In this document: piece after piece, positions 53,555 to 61,683 of the stretch
How the letters are laid out: each line of letters starts with the position of its first letter
Position numbering within the stretch: the first letter of the stretch is position 1
Origin: Planifilum fimeticola
Lineage (GTDB): Bacteria > Bacillota > Bacilli > Thermoactinomycetales > DSM-44946
Length of the DNA stretch: 61,683 nt
Assembly (NCBI RefSeq): GCF_003001905.1
Contig: NZ_PVNE01000022.1
Span: 1-61,683, forward strand
Direction of reading: 5' to 3'
Position numbers and translations under genes: made by a program
The notes under the pieces: generated by a model
What the model was told of the DNA's origin: nothing
Database searches by the model: none
Seen by the model: the letters and a program-made list of their open reading frames with translations, nothing else

Positions 53555-54109
53555 GTGGCCAAAAAGGTATTGATCGTCACCGGCGATGCCGTTGAAGCAC
53601 TGGAGATCTACTATCCTTACTACCGCTGCCTGGAAGAAGGGTATGAGGCGGTGATCGCCTCGCCGACCAAAAAAACGCTGCACACAGTGTGCCACGACTT
53701 TGAACCCCATATGGAAACGTTCACCGAAAAACCGGCCTACCGCATCGAATCCCATCTCTCCTTCGAAGAGGTGAAGCCGGAGGAATACGACGGGCTGATC
53801 ATCCCTGGAGGCCGCGCCCCCGAATATATCCGGATGAATGAGCACCTCAAGCCGATTCTCGCCCACTTCTTCGAAGCGGGCAAACCGGTCGCTTCCATCT
53901 GCCACGGCTCCCAGGTCCTGGCCCTGGTAAAGGATCACATCAAGGGGAAAGAGATGACCGCCTACCAGGCCTGCCGTCCCGATGTGGAAGCCTGCGGCGC
54001 CATCTATCAGACCAACACCCTGCACGTCCACGAAAACCTGGTCTCCGCCCACGCCTGGCCCGACCTGCCGGGCTTCATGCGGGAGTTCTTCAAGCTGTTG
54101 AAGCGGTAA
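53555..54109 (+). CDS. DJ-1/PfpI family protein
   Basis: A 184-residue glutamine-amidotransferase-like protein: LIVTGDAVEALEIYYPYYR at the start, nucleophile elbow ASICHGSQVLA (Cys about 115) and DGLIIPGGRAPEYIR (about 80). It matches the PfpI/YraA-like group proposed as glyoxalase III, deglycase or protease. GTG start with AAAGGAG 9 bases upstream. Confidence 0.88.
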   Translation: MAKKVLIVTGDAVEALEIYYPYYRCLEEGYEAVIASPTKKTLHTVCHDFEPHMETFTEKPAYRIESHLSFEEVKPEEYDGLIIPGGRAPEYIRMNEHLKPILAHFFEAGKPVASICHGSQVLALVKDHIKGKEMTAYQACRPDVEACGAIYQTNTLHVHENLVSAHAWPDLPGFMREFFKLLKR

Positions 54110-54128
54110 TGCGGAAACAGACAGCTCG

Positions 54129-54161
54129 CCGGGCGATCCTTCGGGATCAGCCCGGTTTTTT
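54129..54161 (+). terminator. Terminator after the DJ-1/PfpI gene
   Basis: CCGGGC-ATCC/GGAT-GCCCGG hairpin followed by TTTTTT. Confidence 0.9.
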
Positions 54162-54264
54162 GCGAAAAAGGGAGTTTGAATTGTCCGACTTGATGGACCG
54201 ATTCGCCCATCTGTGATACCATATCCATCATCCATCCAACGCGATTTGAAGGAGAGAAGTCCGG

Positions 54265-54726
54265 ATGCTGAAGGAATTTAAAGAATTCGCCATGCGCGGC
54301 AACGTGATCGACCTGGCCGTCGGGGTGATCATCGGCGCTGCCTTCAACAAAATCGTCACCTCCTTCGTCAACGACATCCTGATGCCGCCCATCGGCCTGT
54401 TGCTGGGACATATCGACTTTTCCAACCTGTTCATCGATCTGTCCGGAAATTCGTACCGGACCCTTTCCGAAGCGAAGGAAGCGGGAGCCCCGACCCTCAA
54501 TTACGGCGTCTTCATCAATCACGTCATCGATTTTCTCATCGTGGCCTTTGCCCTGTTTTTGCTGATCCGGCAAATCAACCGTTTGGCCAACCTGAAGAAG
54601 GAGAAGAAGGCGGAGGAAACCAAGGAGTGTCCCTACTGCTTGTCCGCGGTTCCCGCCAAGGCCACGCGGTGCGCCCATTGCACCTCCCATCTGGCTGAAA
54701 AGAATGCGGGTTCCGCTCTGGAATAA
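54265..54726 (+). CDS. mscL: Large-conductance mechanosensitive channel with C-terminal zinc ribbon
   Basis: A 153-residue pentameric channel that opens under membrane tension. [23 protein letters not shown] (pore helix, about 5-27), [12 protein letters not shown] and a second helix ([18 protein letters not shown]). After the usual end at about 118 the chain continues with [18 protein letters not shown], two CxxC pairs that probably bind zinc in the cytoplasm. SD AAGGAGAGAAG. Confidence 0.95.
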   Translation: MLKEFKEFAMRGNVIDLAVGVIIGAAFNKIVTSFVNDILMPPIGLLLGHIDFSNLFIDLSGNSYRTLSEAKEAGAPTLNYGVFINHVIDFLIVAFALFLLIRQINRLANLKKEKKAEETKECPYCLSAVPAKATRCAHCTSHLAEKNAGSALE

Positions 54727-54769
54727 GGATCTTTCGCCGCCAACCTCACAAAATGCCGCATCGTGCAAG

Positions 54770-54800
54770 AACCGGGCTTCCCTCGCGGGATCGCCCGGTT
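54770..54800 (+). terminator. Terminator after mscL
   Basis: CCGGGC/GCCCGG hairpin with a 15-base loop containing CGCGGGATC, then TTTT. Confidence 0.7.
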
Positions 54801-54829
54801 TTGCAGATACCCCGCCTGAAAGCCATTTG

Positions 54830-56194
54830 TCACACGGCAGCGGGATTTCCGACGACTTCCTCCACCACCTCTTCCACCACGTCCAGGCCTTCCTCCAATT
54901 GCTCATCGTCAATCACCAAAGGGCACAAGATCCGGATGACGTTGCTGTAAAGTCCCGCTCCCATGACGGCCACTCCCCTGCGGCCGCATTCGGCAACAAT
55001 CCGTCCGGCCCGTTCCTTGTCCGGCTCTTTGCTTTCGGGATCCTGAACTACCTCAAAGGCGCACATGGCTCCCAATCCCCGGACATCTCCGATGGCGGGG
55101 TGCTTCCGGTGCATTTTTTCAAATCGAGATAAGATCCGCCGACCAATTTGGTTTGCCCGCTCCACCAGTCCGCCTTCCAACATTTCAATCACCTTCAACG
55201 CCGCCACGCAGCCGAGGGGACTCCCGCCGTAGGTGCCGCCGATCTCTCCGACGCCGGGGGCATCCATGATCTCCGCCCTTCCCGTCACGGCGCTGATCGG
55301 AATGCCGGCGCCGATCGACTTGGACATCGTGATGATGTCCGGAACCACCCCGAAGTGTTCCATGGCAAACATCTTTCCGGTCCGCCCGAAGCCGGTTTGC
55401 ACCTCGTCGGCGATGAACAGGATGCCGTGTTTTTCACAAAGGGCCTTCAACTCCCGGATAAAGAACGCGGAAGGAACGACAAACCCGCCTTCGCCCTGCA
55501 CCGGCTCAATGATGACGGCTGCCACGTCTTCCGGAGGGACTTCTCTCAGGAAAATGTCCTCGATCTGTCTCAACACCCACCGGTCCACCTCTTCAGAACT
55601 CATGCCTCCGGGGGCCCGATAATAATACGGATACGGCAGCTTATAGGTGTCCGGGGCAAAGGGACCAAAACCGTGCTTGTAAGGTTTCACCTTGCTCGTC
55701 AGGGACATGGCGAGGAGGGTTCTCCCGTGAAACCCCCGTTCAAAGGAGAGGATCGCCCTGCGCCCCGTGAATTTCCGAGCGATCTTCACCGCATTTTCCA
55801 CCGCCTCGGCACCGCTGTTCAAAAAGAACGTTTTTTTCGCGTGGGCACCGGGGGTGATCCGGTTCAGTTCCTCCGCCAGTTGGATGTAGGGCTCGTACAT
55901 CATCACGTGAAAGCAGGGATGGATGTAGCGATCCAGTTGATCCTTCACCGCCTCCACCACTTCTGGGGGACAATGTCCAACGTTGAGACTGCCGATGGCA
56001 CCGGCGAAATCGATCAGGGTATTCCCGTCCACATCGGTGACCAGGGCTCCTTCCGCCCTTTGAACGAAGACGGGCACGGTGTTAAAGGGGCCCCGGGGAA
56101 CATGCTTCTCCCGCCTTTGAAGCAGTTCGCGGCTCCTGGGACCCGGTATATCCGTATTCAAGCGAATATATTTCCTGCCCCCGATATCTTCCAT
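54830..56194 (-). CDS. gabT: 4-aminobutyrate aminotransferase
   Basis: A 454-residue class III PLP aminotransferase moving the amino group of GABA (or a related omega-amino acid) to 2-oxoglutarate, giving succinate semialdehyde. FLNSGAEAVENAVKIAR (about 130, PLP phosphate), FHGRT, DEVQTGFGRTG (about 258) and the PLP lysine in MSKSIGAG (about 285). Start MEDIGG with AAAGGGG upstream; 19 earlier codons lack an SD. It follows gabD by 95 bases on the same strand in the sigma-54 operon. Confidence 0.9.
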   Translation of the reverse strand: MEDIGGRKYIRLNTDIPGPRSRELLQRREKHVPRGPFNTVPVFVQRAEGALVTDVDGNTLIDFAGAIGSLNVGHCPPEVVEAVKDQLDRYIHPCFHVMMYEPYIQLAEELNRITPGAHAKKTFFLNSGAEAVENAVKIARKFTGRRAILSFERGFHGRTLLAMSLTSKVKPYKHGFGPFAPDTYKLPYPYYYRAPGGMSSEEVDRWVLRQIEDIFLREVPPEDVAAVIIEPVQGEGGFVVPSAFFIRELKALCEKHGILFIADEVQTGFGRTGKMFAMEHFGVVPDIITMSKSIGAGIPISAVTGRAEIMDAPGVGEIGGTYGGSPLGCVAALKVIEMLEGGLVERANQIGRRILSRFEKMHRKHPAIGDVRGLGAMCAFEVVQDPESKEPDKERAGRIVAECGRRGVAVMGAGLYSNVIRILCPLVIDDEQLEEGLDVVEEVVEEVVGNPAAV

Positions 56195-56289
56195 GGCGTT
56201 ATATCCCCTTTGTTTTTGGTTTTCAGAAATGGGCAAAAACGATGGCGACAAGGAGGGCCTGGACTCTGCCCTCCCGGATTGGATCGATT

Positions 56290-57738
56290 CTACACCAGTT
56301 TGACGGACACGTATTTCGTCTCCAAAAACTCCTCCATCCCGTGCCGGCCGCCTTCCCGGCCGATGCCGCTCTCCTTGAACCCTCCGAAGGGAGCCTGAGC
56401 GACGGACGGAAGACCGTCATTGACTCCGACAATCCCGTACTCCAATTGTTCCATGACCCGAACCGCCCGGGAAAGATCCCGGGTGAACAGATAGGCGGCC
56501 AATCCGTAGGAAGTGTTGTTCGCCCGGGTGATCGCCTCCTCTTCGGTCCGGAAGGCCTGAACCGGCGCCACCGGTCCGAAGGTCTCCTCCCGCTGCACCA
56601 ACATCTCATCCGTCACTTGGGCCAGCACCGTCGGTTGGAAGAAGGTCCCCTTCTCCAGCTTTCCGGGAAGACGGCAGCGGTCGCCCCCGATGACGATGCG
56701 CGCCCCCTTCTCCACCGCATCGCGCACGTGTCGCTCCGCTTTCATGACCGCCTGTTCATCGATCAGGGGACCGATGGTCACCCCTTCCTCCAGCCCGTAA
56801 CCCACCTTCATCGCTTCCACGCGCCTCACCAGTGCTTCGGTAAAGGCCTCCGCAACGCTCTCGTGCACGTAAATGCGGTTGGTGCAGACACAGGTCTGTC
56901 CGGCATTGCGGAATTTGCTGGCCGCCACTTCCGCTGCCGCCGCCTCCAGGTCCGCATCTTCAAACACGAGGAAGGGAGCGTGCCCCCCCAGCTCCAGACT
57001 GACCCGTTTCACCGTGTCCGCCGCCTTTTTCATGAGGATTTTCCCCACTTCCGTCGACCCGGTGAAGGTCAGCTTGCGCACCCGGGGATCCTGAAGCAGG
57101 GAGTCCCCGATGGCCTCGGGACGACTTCCGGTAACCAGATTGACCACTCCCGGCGGAAATCCCGCCTCCTCCATCAGCTCCACCAACCGGCAGGCGGTGA
57201 GGGGCGTCTGCTCGGCGGGCTTGATCACCACGGTACAACCCGCCGCCAGCGCCGGAGCGATTTTCCGCGTGATCATCGCCGCCGGAAAATTCCACGGGGT
57301 AATGGCCGCAACCACCCCCACGGGCTGGCGAAGGACCCAAATCCGCTTATCGGCAAAGGAAGCGGGAATGGTTTCCCCGTAAATCCGCTTGGCCTCCTCT
57401 CCGTACCACTGAACAAAGTCCGCCGCGTATTGCACCTCTCCCCGGGCCTCCGCCAGGGGCTTTCCCTGTTCCCGGGTCATGCCTTCCGCCAGTTCATCCA
57501 GATGGTCCAACATCAAACGGTGCCAGTTGTGCAGGATGGCCGACCGTTCCTTGGCGGTTCGGGAGGACCAGCCGGGAAAGGCCCGGTGCGCGGCATCCAC
57601 CGCCTTCCGCACATCCTCCGCCGTGGCCTCGGCGGCGGTTCCGACCACCTCCTTTGTCGCCGGATCCAACACTTCAAAGGTCTCCCCGCTGCCCGAGGCT
57701 GTCCACTTTCCGTCGATGTAAAGGCCGTATCGCCTCAT
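56290..57738 (-). CDS. gabD: Succinate-semialdehyde dehydrogenase
   Basis: A 482-residue aldehyde dehydrogenase oxidising succinate semialdehyde to succinate with NAD(P)+. Catalytic Cys in GQTCVC (about 285) and Glu in LELGGHAPF (about 250); ITPWNFPAAM and FTGSTEVGK are cofactor motifs. Start at MRRYGLY, 9 bases after GGAGG; the frame continues 18 codons farther without an SD. With gabT and the permease it converts an imported amine into a TCA intermediate. Confidence 0.93.
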   Translation of the reverse strand: MRRYGLYIDGKWTASGSGETFEVLDPATKEVVGTAAEATAEDVRKAVDAAHRAFPGWSSRTAKERSAILHNWHRLMLDHLDELAEGMTREQGKPLAEARGEVQYAADFVQWYGEEAKRIYGETIPASFADKRIWVLRQPVGVVAAITPWNFPAAMITRKIAPALAAGCTVVIKPAEQTPLTACRLVELMEEAGFPPGVVNLVTGSRPEAIGDSLLQDPRVRKLTFTGSTEVGKILMKKAADTVKRVSLELGGHAPFLVFEDADLEAAAAEVAASKFRNAGQTCVCTNRIYVHESVAEAFTEALVRRVEAMKVGYGLEEGVTIGPLIDEQAVMKAERHVRDAVEKGARIVIGGDRCRLPGKLEKGTFFQPTVLAQVTDEMLVQREETFGPVAPVQAFRTEEEAITRANNTSYGLAAYLFTRDLSRAVRVMEQLEYGIVGVNDGLPSVAQAPFGGFKESGIGREGGRHGMEEFLETKYVSVKLV

Positions 57739-57946
57739 CCATGCATTCCTCCTCTGAAAAAAATGTGCAACTTGGGACCGGACACCCTCCAAGCTTGTAC
57801 TTTCCCTTTTCTTACGCGTCGATCACTCCTTCACTTGCACAAGAAAACGCGGCAGTGCCCATCGTCATCAACACGGAATCTGTTCATCACTTCCACTCGA
57901 TCAATCGGTTCCTCACCCGTTGCCCCTCTCTCGGACGGCCGAAGAT

Positions 57947-59326
57947 CTATCCTGGAAAATGCTGTTCGGGTGATTCCAGTCTCGTCGGCATGCGCAGCAG
58001 CATATAGATGCCGAACAACCACCAACACAGGACGATCACCCATTCATAGGGCCAAATAAGTGCAGCGGGCATCCCCGGGAGATATAGAACGCCGATGAAC
58101 AAGCTGAGAATCACAGCCACGATTCCCACAAAGGGTCCCTTTCCCGCCCGAAACGGACGCGGCATCTCCGGTTCCTTTTTGCGGAGTACCAAAAAGGAGA
58201 CCGCCACCAGAAAATACGACAGGACGATGTTCACTCCCCCTGCGTCCACCAGCCAAACCAGCATTTCCCGTCCGAAGAGAGGAGCGATTACGGACAACAC
58301 CCCGATCAGCAAAATCGCATTAGACGGTGTTTTGTACTTCGGATGCAGTTTGGCAAACCATCCGGGCAGCATGCCCCATTCGGCCATGGCGTACAAAATC
58401 CGGCTCCCGCCGATAAAAAAGGCGTTCCAACTGGTCAAAATGCCGGCGATTCCCCCGAGAACCAATATCTTTCCGAACAACGGATGCCCCATCAACGCGG
58501 CCAACGCATCCGCCGTCGCCAATTCGACGTTTCCGAGGGATCCGGGATGGAGGCCCAATCCGACAGCAACAATCACCACAATATACCATATCACCGCGAG
58601 CAAAACGGAATAGACGAGCAAAATCCCGATCATGCGGGAAGGAATTTTCATCTCCTCCGCCGCCTGCGGAATCACATCAAAGCCTACAAAGAGGAAGGGG
58701 GTCATCACCAGCACCGTCAGAAGTCCGTCCAGTCCGTTGACGAAGAACGGGCGAAAATATTCCGGTTCCCCGCCGTTGAAAGATCCGAAGATCAGCAGAA
58801 CTCCCACAAGTGCCAACAACAGCGTGCAAATCCCTTGAAAAACCGCTGCCGGCCGGATCCCCAAATAGTTGACGACTGTGATCACGATTGCACCGACCAC
58901 GCCGACCAGAGCCCATGTCAAGGTGACATCATATCCGGCGACGGTCCACAGGTAAACGGCACGATAATTGGGAAACAGATAGTCGACCACCGTCGGCAAA
59001 GCCACCGCTTCAAAAGCCACGACGGAAATATACCCCAAAGCAATTCCCCAAGAAGCCACAAAGGAATACCGCGGACCGAGGGCGCGCAGGGTATAAATTT
59101 GCTCCCCTCCCACCTTCGGCATCGCGGAAACCAGTTCCGCGTAGGTTAAACCGACGAAGACAACCATCAACCCTCCGATCAAAAAAGCGAAAATGCTGCC
59201 GACGCTTCCTGCTTCAGCGATCCAGTCCCCGGCCAAAACCACCCAGCCCCATCCGATCATTGCTCCAAAAGCCAGTGAGACCACATCTTTTTGGGACAAT
59301 ACCCGGACAAGCTGTCGCTTTTCCAT
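57947..59326 (-). CDS. APC-family amino acid permease (GABA-type candidate)
   Basis: A 459-residue, 12-helix APC transporter with GAMIGWGWVVLAGDW in the first helix and YAELVSAMPKVGGEQIYTLRALG after it. The substrate is unproven, but the gene lies between a sigma-54 promoter and gabD-gabT, so GABA or a related omega-amino acid is the likely cargo. Start at MEKRQLV with AGGAGGTGAG upstream, not the earlier codon at 59353. Confidence 0.88.
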   Translation of the reverse strand: MEKRQLVRVLSQKDVVSLAFGAMIGWGWVVLAGDWIAEAGSVGSIFAFLIGGLMVVFVGLTYAELVSAMPKVGGEQIYTLRALGPRYSFVASWGIALGYISVVAFEAVALPTVVDYLFPNYRAVYLWTVAGYDVTLTWALVGVVGAIVITVVNYLGIRPAAVFQGICTLLLALVGVLLIFGSFNGGEPEYFRPFFVNGLDGLLTVLVMTPFLFVGFDVIPQAAEEMKIPSRMIGILLVYSVLLAVIWYIVVIVAVGLGLHPGSLGNVELATADALAALMGHPLFGKILVLGGIAGILTSWNAFFIGGSRILYAMAEWGMLPGWFAKLHPKYKTPSNAILLIGVLSVIAPLFGREMLVWLVDAGGVNIVLSYFLVAVSFLVLRKKEPEMPRPFRAGKGPFVGIVAVILSLFIGVLYLPGMPAALIWPYEWVIVLCWWLFGIYMLLRMPTRLESPEQHFPG

Positions 59327-59361
59327 CGAACCCCTCACCTCCTGTTCCGCCAACTTTATAT

Positions 59362-59377
59362 TGCAAAATTCATGCCA
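59362..59377 (-). promoter_or_regulatory. Sigma-54 promoter of the permease-gabD-gabT operon
   Basis: Minus-strand TGGCATGAATTTTGCA matches the -24/-12 consensus TGGCAYR-N4-TTGCW exactly, 35 bases upstream of the permease start. It agrees with the sigma-54 activator encoded next door. Confidence 0.93.
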
Positions 59378-59441
59378 AACTATAGATTAGACTGAAAAAA
59401 CATGATTTTTTGCCCCTTGGCCTCTTGATCTCCCTTCCACA

Positions 59442-59463
59442 GGTTATGCAAAATTACATAACC
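59442..59463. promoter_or_regulatory. Candidate enhancer for the sigma-54 activator
   Basis: GGTTATG and CATAACC form a 7-bp inverted repeat with an 8-base AT-rich centre, 64 bases upstream of the -24 box. It is the only clear palindrome in the spacer and would fit an upstream activator site. Confidence 0.7.
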
Positions 59464-59492
59464 CCCCCGGTCCTCATCAGTCGTCCGGGGGG
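59462..59492 (-). terminator. Hairpin overlapping the end of the sigma-54 activator gene
   Basis: CCCCCCGG(AC) and (GA)CCGGGGGG arms pair across the stop codon of the activator; only weak T content follows on the minus strand. Confidence 0.45.
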
Positions 59493-61162
59493 AAATATTT
59501 GTGCCATTTCCGAACAACGGTGGATTGGCTGATACCCAGCACTTTGGCCATCTCCGTGGTGCTTTTGCATCTTTTTTTCGCTTCAACCAGAATCTTCTTC
59601 TCCACTTCAGCCAAGATCGCCGGAAGCGTGCGGTTGCCGTCTAACAAATAGGGTGTGTGGATCTCGGGCTGCTTTACCCTCTCGGGCAAATCCCCCGGTC
59701 GGATGACCTCCGTTTCCACCGTCACAACCAACCGCTCGATCAAATTTTCCAATTCCCGAACGTTTCCCGGCCACGAATATTCCAACAAACAATCGATAGC
59801 CCGAGAGTCCAGGGTTTTCTCCCGCCGATATTTCTTCCGGTATTTATCCAGAAAATAGCGGATCAGCGGCAAGATATCCTCTTGTCTTGTACGCAGAGGC
59901 GGAATGGTAATCGGAACCACGTTGAGGCGAAAATACAGATCCTCTCTGAAACGACCTTCCCTTACCATTTTTTCAAGATCCTTATTGGTGGCGGCGATCA
60001 AACGGAAATCCGATTCCCGCAGCCGGGTTCCCCCAATCCGGTAATATCGCTTTTCCTGAATAAACTTCAGCACCTTTACCTGGGCCGAAAAGGAAAGTTC
60101 GCTGATCTCGTCCAAAAACAGCGTACCCCCATGGGCCAATTCGGCAAATCCCGTTTTTCCCTTTTTGCTGGCCCCCGTAAAGGAACCCGGTTCATATCCA
60201 AAAAACTCCGACTCAAACAGGGCTTCAGGGATCGCCCCGCAATTCACCTCGATAAACGGCCCGTCTGCCCGATGACTTTGTCTGTGAATGTAGCGGGCTA
60301 TTGCCGTCTTTCCGACTCCCGATTCTCCTTGAAGCAAGACGTTGACATCCACCGGGGCCACCTTCCGCGCCATTTCCAGAGAGCACTTCATAGAGCTGTT
60401 AACGGCGACGAACTCGTTGTCTCCCAGTTTTTCTCTTCTTAAAGCATCCAGTTCCGATTGAATTCGAGCCATTTCCTGTTCCATCATGCTCAGGTGCTCT
60501 TTTAACCGGACCGGCTCGGTAATGTCCCTGGAATAACAAATCACCCGAAGGATTTCACCGTTCTTTTTAAAAACGGGAATCCCGGTCACCAACACGCGCC
60601 TTCCGCCTTTGGTCATTTGAATATCGGTCAATTTGGTTTTTTCCTTCAACACCTTCAAGGTGATGGAGGGCTGGAATACCTTTTCAGACTCCAATTGCCT
60701 GACGGTTTTTCCGATCAACTCGTCAGAACGCTTGCCATAGATCTTTTCGAAATTGCCGCTCGCCTTCAGGATTTTTCCCTTGCCGTCGGTGATGATCACA
60801 TCGTCATAAAGAGAGCTGATCATCGTGTCCACATCCAGCCAAGAGAGATTTTCCTCCCGGGCGGAAGGGGCATCCTCTTCCGGGGTCAATAAAAAAATCC
60901 GGCGCCGGGAATATGTCACTCGCCAGACACGCCACCGACTCCCGCAGAAGTGAATGTTCCGATTTCCTTCGGACCGAAATCGCCCGAGTTCGGGAATGAA
61001 CTGATCCATCCGCATTCCGAGAATCTCGTCTTCCTTCTGATCCAAAAGGGAACAGACAACCCGGTTGGCGAAAGACAAATTTTCGCGTTCATCAAGAACA
61101 AACGCCGGAAACGGAAGATTCTGAAGAAACCGTTCGACCGTCGTCCAGCCCTTTTTTCCCAT
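59477..61162 (-). CDS. Sigma-54-dependent transcriptional activator with PAS domains
   Basis: A 561-residue enhancer-binding protein. Two PAS-like segments (about 8-95 and 110-215), an AAA+ domain with Walker A GESGVGKT (279-286), the sigma-54 contact loop GSFTGA (326-331, Ser for the common Ala), Walker B GTLFLDEI, FREDLYFRLNV and WPGNVREL, then a C-terminal Fis-type helix-turn-helix (MAKVLGISQSTVVRKW). It matches the GabR/RocR-type activators of Firmicutes. Start ATG at 61162, with GGAAGGGG; the ATG 48 bases upstream has no SD. A small ligand sensed by the PAS part is expected but unknown. Confidence 0.93.
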   Translation of the reverse strand: MGKKGWTTVERFLQNLPFPAFVLDERENLSFANRVVCSLLDQKEDEILGMRMDQFIPELGRFRSEGNRNIHFCGSRWRVWRVTYSRRRIFLLTPEEDAPSAREENLSWLDVDTMISSLYDDVIITDGKGKILKASGNFEKIYGKRSDELIGKTVRQLESEKVFQPSITLKVLKEKTKLTDIQMTKGGRRVLVTGIPVFKKNGEILRVICYSRDITEPVRLKEHLSMMEQEMARIQSELDALRREKLGDNEFVAVNSSMKCSLEMARKVAPVDVNVLLQGESGVGKTAIARYIHRQSHRADGPFIEVNCGAIPEALFESEFFGYEPGSFTGASKKGKTGFAELAHGGTLFLDEISELSFSAQVKVLKFIQEKRYYRIGGTRLRESDFRLIAATNKDLEKMVREGRFREDLYFRLNVVPITIPPLRTRQEDILPLIRYFLDKYRKKYRREKTLDSRAIDCLLEYSWPGNVRELENLIERLVVTVETEVIRPGDLPERVKQPEIHTPYLLDGNRTLPAILAEVEKKILVEAKKRCKSTTEMAKVLGISQSTVVRKWHKYFPPDD

Positions 61163-61481
61163 GATGTGTCCCCTTCCCGAAAACCCGTACCTCATTATGC
61201 ATTTTATCATAAGTTATTCATTTCCGCATAATCGATATAGTTGAATAATACCTCTGTAAAGGGAGACTCGCAACCGATTGTCTCCAAAATAGAGGGAGTG
61301 TACACACAGTAAATGCGATGGCAAAACAAACATGCCTCTCTTAAAAAGTTTTTTCTTGCGGAAATATAGAAACACTGTGTAGTCTCCCAAAGAACTACAC
61401 AGTGCTCCTGCTGTTCCGCACAAAAAATTTGACAAATACCGTAATCCCAGTGCAACACTTTATATGCCTCACTGCTAGAAG
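61163..61481. other. AT-rich flank of an insertion element
   Basis: No gene. It holds a perfect 11-bp inverted repeat CACTGTGTAGT/ACTACACAGTG (61373-61404) with a 10-base loop. This may be a terminator or a mobile-element end; I could not recognise the inverted repeats of a known IS. Confidence 0.5.
61373..61404. repeat. Perfect 11-bp inverted repeat near the transposase
   Basis: CACTGTGTAGT and ACTACACAGTG separated by 10 bases in AT-rich sequence, about 80 bases downstream of the transposase stop. No T run follows. Confidence 0.7.
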
Positions 61482-61683
61482 CTATTTCAAAATTCGGTTT
61501 ACACACCAAATAATGAATGCGATCAGGCAAAAAGCTCTATATATATGCAAATATCGGTCATACCGAACTACCAACCGACGGTAATTGGTCATCCACCCGA
61601 AGCAGCGTTCAATGATCCAACGCCGGCGGTATCCCTCTCCCACACGGATGGGGCGGCCACGACGGGGTTTGCGGCTTTTTCGA
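61482..61683 (-). CDS. Partial IS5-type transposase, C-terminus only
   Basis: Sixty-seven codons run from the window edge to a [23 protein letters not shown], then [19 protein letters not shown] and a hydrophobic end, the typical C-terminal part of IS5/IS4-type DDE transposases (ERCFGW near the third acidic residue). The rest lies outside the window, so the IS name is not determined. Confidence 0.8.
   Translation of the reverse strand, partial: RKSRKPRRGRPIRVGEGYRRRWIIERCFGWMTNYRRLVVRYDRYLHIYRAFCLIAFIIWCVNRILK

Overview
The window is about 61.7 kb of a GC-rich (roughly 58-60%, my estimate) spore-forming Firmicute. Gene order groEL-groES-tatC-rex-ABC-F and tsaD-rimI-tsaB-tsaE matches the gcp/ydiF/groE region of Bacillus subtilis, and guaA-pbuG also pair as they do there. 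A YjcZ-type sporulation mini-protein, CIRCE control, strong SD sequences with frequent GTG/TTG starts and secreted hydrolases point to a high-GC Bacillales lineage, most likely Thermoactinomycetaceae. The family assignment is inference. I annotate 50 protein genes (one frameshifted, one cut by the right edge), 12 tRNA genes and a set of regulatory sites.

1-10.6 kb: a strong promoter firing out of the left edge, a secreted MA-type metallopeptidase, a purine permease, guaA behind a guanine riboswitch, then a drug-export-like island (MFS, ArsR/DUF2087 regulator with a phased operator array, second MFS with a frameshift), a secreted M28 aminopeptidase, an unexplained structured intergenic stretch and a YjcZ protein. 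10.6-19.5 kb: a 1258-residue secreted multidomain amylase, then two ABC-2 exporters with a YtrA-type GntR regulator and a long palindromic operator. 19.6-27.6 kb: the groE/tat/rex/Moco/fthC/ABC-F housekeeping block.

27.6-39 kb: accessory genes: a membrane protein with a degenerate kinase domain, an S9 peptidase joined to the 5-oxoprolinase genes pxpBAC, a coding-poor stretch with Rex/FNR-like palindromes, a CAP-domain protein and a large alkaline-phosphatase-like membrane protein. 39.1-39.3 kb is a dense cluster of DnaA boxes just downstream of tsaD. 39.5-43.7 kb: the t6A genes tsaD, rimI, tsaB, tsaE and a 12-gene tRNA cluster with two promoters.

44-50 kb: a divergent molybdenum-cofactor locus (moaB, moaC, moeA fused to a substrate-binding domain, and a small unknown protein leftward; a moaD-moaE fusion and moeB rightward). 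50-61.2 kb: a hydroxyacid dehydrogenase, a thioredoxin-like protein, a VWA lipoprotein, a DJ-1/PfpI protein and mscL, followed by a GABA-type catabolic operon (permease-gabD-gabT) with a sigma-54 promoter, a palindromic candidate enhancer and its sigma-54 activator. The right edge cuts an IS transposase.

The observations I would follow first are the DnaA-box cluster, the sigma-54 gab unit, the 16-bp phased ArsR operator, the S9-peptidase/5-oxoprolinase operon, the unexplained structured intergenic regions (about 9.9-10.1 and 25.4-25.5 kb) and the repeated GGGGTGTGCCGC intergenic hairpins.
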